Below, piece by piece: positions 59,640 to 64,000 of a stretch of 64,000 nucleotides of DNA. A model generated the notes under the pieces. It did no database searches and was not told the DNA's origin. It saw nothing but the letters and a program-made list of their open reading frames with translations. Where the stretch lies: positions 87,338 to 151,337 of the forward strand of contig JXTC01000177.1 in assembly GCA_002914845.1 (NCBI GenBank). The letters are read 5' to 3'. This DNA is from Trema orientale (taxonomy: Eukaryota; Streptophyta; Magnoliopsida; Rosales; Cannabaceae). Both the position numbers and the translations under genes were made by a program. Numbering within the stretch: the stretch's first letter is position 1; every line of letters starts with the position of its first letter.

Positions 59640-60100
59640 TTATAATTGCTCTTCGAGAAAAGTTCATAAATACCCATTTTCAAAACCGTATTTCTATAAA
59701 TATTTATTTTTATTTTTGTTTTACTAATACCCGTTTTTGGAGAAATATAGATCACCATTGTTTTACATATGAAATAGACTACGATATACATTTAATGCAT
59801 GAAATGTATACCGTGGTCTACATTTCATGAATAAAAATTACACTAAAAATTGGTACACATTTTAAAATGTATACCATAAGTCAAATTTTTAATAAAAAAT
59901 GTAAATTGTGGTAAACATTTCATTGTAAATGTATATCGTTCATATTTTATACATGAAATATGTACCTCATAGATAAAATTTACAATATAAATATGGACCA
60001 TTCATATTTTTTATATGAAATATGGACTATAAAAATGGGTATTTATGAGAATAAGTTTTAAAAACGGGTACTAAGCGTAAATTTCTCTTGCTCCTCTTTA
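59640..60100. other. AT-rich interval upstream of the NYN gene
   Basis: GTATACC/GGTATAC-type and ATGAAATGTA words recur about ten times in both orientations (59760-60010), giving a weak foldback. No gene. The promoter of the NYN gene may lie at the right end. Confidence 0.4.
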
Positions 60101-60394
60101 GAATATGATTTGCCCTGTTGGGCTGGGGGCCTTGACATTTCTCCCAAAAAGGCCCTATGGTGTAGTGGGCCTTGTGCAGCCCGGCCCATGGTCCAACAGG
60201 GCCACACGCACACCCACCTGCCCGAGAAATGATTCTTCTAGCTCAACTAAACTCCACTCTCACTCCCTTCCGTCGTGCTTTTCGAACCTTGCAAATCCTT
60301 CTTCAGTGACAACCACCACATCCACCGCCACCGCCACCGCCACCTAACGATGTATTGTTAAATGTCCAGCTTGCCTAAACCCTAACTTCTATCT

Positions 60395-61313
60395 ATGCCC
60401 ATTTCTCGTTCGTCCGCCATGAAAGTCCTTTCGCCCAAAATCCACTCCCTCCTCTTCTCTTCTTCTTCTTCTTCTTCTTCTTCCTCAACTCATCTTCTTC
60501 TCCTTCTGCTCCAAGTCTCTCATTTCTCAACCTCACCGCCTCACTCTTCGCGTTCTCCTTATTCGTCTCCGAGGCGCCACGACGACGAGGGTTTCCGCAA
60601 TGTCGGTGTTTCGGTGTGGTGGAACTTTGAAAGTTGTGGTTTGCCTGCCGCCATTAACGTCTTCAAGGTCTCCCACGCCATAACCAGCGCTGTTAGAGCC
60701 AATGGGATAAAGGGTCCTGTTCAGATCACCGCTTTCGGGGATGTTCTTCAGCTCCGGAGAGCGTATCAGGAGGCCTTATCTTCTACCGGAATCAATCTCA
60801 CTCACATTCCAAGCTGTTAGTTCCATTTCTTTAACCCACAAAGCATATATACATATATAATAATGTTAAGAGATTTTCATATATAATTTTTTTTTTTTTT
60901 TTGGGTTGGGTTGATAATGGCTATGGTCTTGAAGAAACATGAATTGAATGAAGTAACTTGCCTAAGTATTAGTGTTTAAAGAGTAGAGATATTAAGGAAG
61001 AGAATGCTGTGATTGGTTTCGCTTTGAAATTGTGATCGAAGTATGTCATGGATGATTAGTAATGACAAAGCTTGTTGGAGCTCCAGAGGGGCTTTTACTC
61101 TTTCGAGTTTTGTTAATTTTGCAGCCTATTTTGGTTTTGTTTTAGTTCTTCATTTGGTCATATGAACGTGGTAGTACGTACAACTTGTATACATGTTTAA
61201 AGCTCCTGAAGAATTGCTTTTCCGGACACTACATAAAAATAAGATGTATAGTGTAGCTTTTTGCAATGTGATTATGAGTTGAAAGTTTTGGAGCTAAGAA
61301 CTTCCAGTTTTGA

Positions 61314-61344
<31 letters not shown>

Positions 61345-63349
61345 AGACAGTGAAACACACAAGTTGATCAATTACCGGGCTCAAAATGGTTCTGCCTTTT
61401 TTCTTTATTTATTGTACTGTTTAAAGCCTATGAGTCTCTATTTCTTTTTCTAAATGGAGAAAAAGTCTGAACAAACCTGCTAGTGATGCATTCTAGTATG
61501 TCATTTTGCTTTCAGAAGAGATAACCAATACCATTTTTTTTATTTCTAGTTCTTATAACGTAATATTCTTCTCTTAAAACATAGAGTAGTACATGTAAAT
61601 TTAAGTTTGTGTGGTTTCCTCTTTGTTTTCAACTATGGACGGAGGATTCTCCTTCTAAGTGAGTTAGAAGTACTATTAATAAGTTCGTGGGGTCAGATAC
61701 ACTAGCAGTGTCCATAATTACATTGAGTGACATCTCTGTCTGATAGATGATCTGCATTCGGTATTGCCTCATCAGAATAAGTTAGTTCTCTGATTTTGTT
61801 TCTTATGTGATCAGTAAATTTGTCACTTAAATTATTACCACTGAAAGCCACTAATAGTAAAAAGAGTTCACTCTTTTCTTAGATCATTGGCCTAAAACAC
61901 AAATATTGAACTCTTTTCTTAGATCATTGGCCTAAAACACAAATATATCTTTACTTATGGAATTTAATTGCTGTATTCTAACCAAATTCCTTGTGAATTT
62001 TTTCTCCCTAATGCAGGTGGAAAGAATAGCGCTGATAAGTCTCTTCTTTTAGATCTTATGTGTTGGGTCTCTCATAATCCTCCACCTGCACATCTTTTTT
62101 TAATTTCTGGTGACAATGACTTAGCTAGTGTTTTATGTCGGTTAAGAATGCAAAACTACAATATATTGTTAGCAAGCACAGAAAATGCTTCTGAGATCCT
62201 CTGCAATGCTGCAACCGTCAAGTGGGATTGGCATGATTTGCTTAGAGGGGGAAATCTTACTGGAAAGCACTTTAACCAACCACCAGATGGTCCTTATGGT
62301 TCATGGTATGGGCTAAAGAAGGTACCTCTTCTAGATCCCTTCTTAGACGTTAAGCAATCTTCATCTTCAAATTTTAATGAATCCTCTACGCCTAGTTCTG
62401 CTCATAAGCTCTGTCCAATTCCAAAAGCAGTTGCAAAGCACATTAAGAAAATTTTGGACTCACATCCTAAAGGACTCTCCCTGGCAGAACTTCGCTTCAA
62501 GTTGAGCAAAAGTAATATAACTATTGATAGAGAATTTTATGGATATAAGAAGTTTACCCGCTTTATTTTGGCAATGCCACACATTTTAAGGCTTCAACAA
62601 GCAGGTGATGGCTATTTTCTTGTGCATAGTATTACCACAAAATCTCATAAACCAATTAAGTGCAATCAAGATATGCCTTCGGTACCTGTTGGTGACAGTG
62701 AAGAGTGTCCCAATCTACCATCAGAGTTAAATGCTAATGACAAATCTGTTAATGAAAACAGGAAGTTATTGTTACCTACTTCCCCTGAGAAGTTGCCAAT
62801 ACATTCATCCCCTGACCTAACCATGAAAAAGACATCGGAGAAATCAGAACATCTCCTAGATGAGAAGACTGTTAAAATGGTTAATGCAGCAGATTTAGAC
62901 CCAAATGAGGTTCCACAAGATTCCAAACATCAGCTTAGTTTATTTAAGAAGGTTTGGAGGAAATGGTTTGGAAGTAGTAATGGTGGTCAAGAAAATTGTT
63001 GTAGTTCTGATGATGGGGCTGAAAGCAGAAGTCATACCGTTCCAGAGAAACATTTCACAAATAACGGAAGCTTTGCAAGGGGAAAAGAAGCGGAAATTCA
63101 TTTGGAATCAGCAACAGACACAACAGGACTACCACCATCTTCTTCTTCCCATAATAACTTAGTTCTGGACAACGAAACCTCTACATATTCTGAAGCTCAT
63201 AAAATGAAAGGTCATTCCCGTGATAATTCAAACCTGATCGTTAATCCTGGAGAGCACGAGCTTTTCTCAAAGGATTCATTTTCGAGTGGTGTGAAATCTT
63301 TTATGGCCACATCCAAAGGATCACGTCTTGTCTCTGAATCAAGGACCAG
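60395..63349 (+). CDS. NYN-domain / OST-HTH (LOTUS) putative RNA endonuclease, 5' part
   Basis: Member of the plant MARF1-like family (NYN ribonuclease fold plus OST-HTH/LOTUS RNA-binding domains), probably acting in RNA processing, perhaps in an organelle. Exon 1 is 60395-60815 and exon 2 62017-63349, joined across Cys141 (T|GT) to give about 584 residues before the next donor. Residues 1-65 are Ser/Arg-rich with few acids, like a mitochondrial or plastid transit peptide. NYN spans about 70-200: VSVWWNFESCGLP, PVQITAFGD, NSADKSLLLDL, LFLISGDNDLASVL. The first acidic position, Asp in VWWD of relatives, is Asn77 (codon AAC). OST-HTH is about 273-346 (CPIPKAVAKHIKKIL to GDGYFLVHSI). A Ser-rich linker follows. 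ATGs at 60395 and 60419 are both possible. Later exons are off the right edge or unrecognised. Confidence 0.85.
60455..60486. repeat. Coding (TCT)n microsatellite in NYN exon 1
   Basis: Runs of TCT/TTC encode about 11 Ser at residues 22-31 within the presumed transit peptide; length is likely to vary between individuals. Confidence 0.85.
61867..61948. repeat. 43-bp tandem duplication in the NYN gene intron
   Basis: CTCTTTTCTTAGATCATTGG and CCTAAAACACAAATAT occur twice in direct order, ending about 70 bp before the exon 2 acceptor at 62016. Confidence 0.85.
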
Positions 63350-63394
63350 GTTATTTTCCCATTTTAACACGTGTGTGTGTGTGTGACTTTGCTG

Positions 63395-63620
63395 AAGTGC
63401 TGGTTTCTCTGGGTTTTTTTTTTTTTCTTTTTTTATTTTTTGTTCTTAAGAATAAGGATGTATAGTTTTTCATGCTGATATTTCTATCCAGTCTGTTTTT
63501 CAGTTTTGATGTACTGGTTTCTCTGGGGTTTTTTTTTTAATTTTATTTTTTATTCTAAAGAATAAGGATGTATAAGTTTTTCATACTGATATTTCTATCC
63601 AGTTTGTTTCTCAGTTTTTT
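63395..63620. repeat. About 115-bp tandem duplication in the NYN gene intron 2
   Basis: CTGGTTTCTCTGGG, GAATAAGGATGTATA and CTGATATTTCTATCCAGT occur twice in the same order with T-tracts of different lengths between them. Confidence 0.8.
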
Positions 63621-64000
63621 CTTCCTCAAGTTATAGCTCCTGTATTAATTCTTTCTATTATGATACAAAAGGACTCCCACTTCTTGAACTAGAACCTGCT
63701 CCATGGTTGCTTGAATGTCAATTTGAAACACTTCTCCAGAATGCTGACTTTTAAAATTCGAATTCTTTTGTTGTTACCAATAGAAAAAGAAGTGTGTATC
63801 TAGGCAGTGAAGTTGAGTTGAAAAAATTATGTTAGTGGGATGGGATGCAGTTGTATAAAGAAAAACTTCCACTCAGGATATATGATCCCTTATCAAGAAA
63901 GTCAAAAAACGAAGTATTCAAGATTGCAAGAAGTTTGAGGGCACTAAAAGATGAGGTTATTTTTCATTTTCTGGCTTTAAATAAAATCATGAATGGAACT

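Noticed and set aside
60105..60347. 80-residue frame just upstream of the NYN gene
   Set aside because: Most likely 5' untranslated sequence or promoter; ends in a CCACCG repeat and has no domain.
62666..62926. 86-residue minus-strand frame
   Set aside because: Antisense shadow of NYN exon 2.
63781..63832. Possible short exon after an ATAG acceptor, in phase with exon 2, ending at TAG
   Set aside because: Would end the protein after 17 residues with no family support; cannot be distinguished from chance.
63855..63960. Possible next NYN exon reading LYKEKLPLRIYDPLSRKS
   Set aside because: The frame does not join to the exon 2 donor phase with the obvious TGCAG acceptor, and I do not recognise the peptide; left unannotated.

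Overview
This is AT-rich nuclear DNA from a flowering plant, most likely a eudicot. The evidence is the plant-type intron/exon structure of WAT1 (nodulin MtN21-like, EamA) transporters, plant MULE, Copia, DUF1985 and Ulp1 sequences, dense MITEs and many A/T tracts. The species cannot be fixed from the sequence alone. Host coding sequence is sparse. I find two apparently functional WAT1-related transporter genes on the minus strand, one WAT1-related pseudogene and the 5' half of a NYN/OST-HTH (LOTUS) gene on the plus strand. Nearly everything else that can be explained is transposon-derived. I saw no tRNA, rRNA or CRISPR array.

Layout. 0.2-3.5 kb: WAT1-related gene 1 (minus, five exons visible, 3' end off the left edge). 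3.5-21.4 kb: gene-free, with MITEs that include two 355-bp MULE-type foldbacks with perfect 9-bp target duplications, a 925-bp foldback, a 159-bp Tourist-type hairpin and several members of a MITE family that inserts in (TA)n. 21.7-29 kb: a decayed MULE transposase (plus) converging on a decayed DUF1985-Ulp1 protease gene (minus), broken up by Copia/LTR insertions. 29-36.5 kb: gene-free, with more foldback MITEs. 36.5-40.1 kb: WAT1-related gene 2 (minus, seven exons, 359 aa, complete). 41.7-54.2 kb: a tandem partial duplicate of gene 2 and its promoter region. It never contained exon 7 and grew from about 4.3 to 12.5 kb through insertion of a Copia element, a non-autonomous LTR element with a nested solo LTR, and MITEs. 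54.7-59.2 kb: a MULE with both TIRs and a perfect 9-bp target duplication, holding a transposase C-terminal remnant (plus), a Ulp1-like remnant (minus) and a 98-bp satellite. 60.4-64 kb: NYN/OST-HTH gene.

How the parts relate. The two WAT1 genes share exon number, phase and almost every exon length, so they are paralogues; gene 2 gave rise to the pseudogene next to it. The duplicate provides natural empty sites that define two insertions: the Tourist MITE in gene 2 intron 6 and the LTR element in the pseudogene's intron 4. The two MULE regions share one architecture, a plus-strand transposase facing a minus-strand Ulp1-like gene, as in Ulp1-carrying MULEs such as Kaonashi. Each also holds its own dispersed short word in non-coding DNA (TGTGACT in one, ATCGAAA in the other). 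The NYN protein has Asn where the family normally has its first catalytic Asp.
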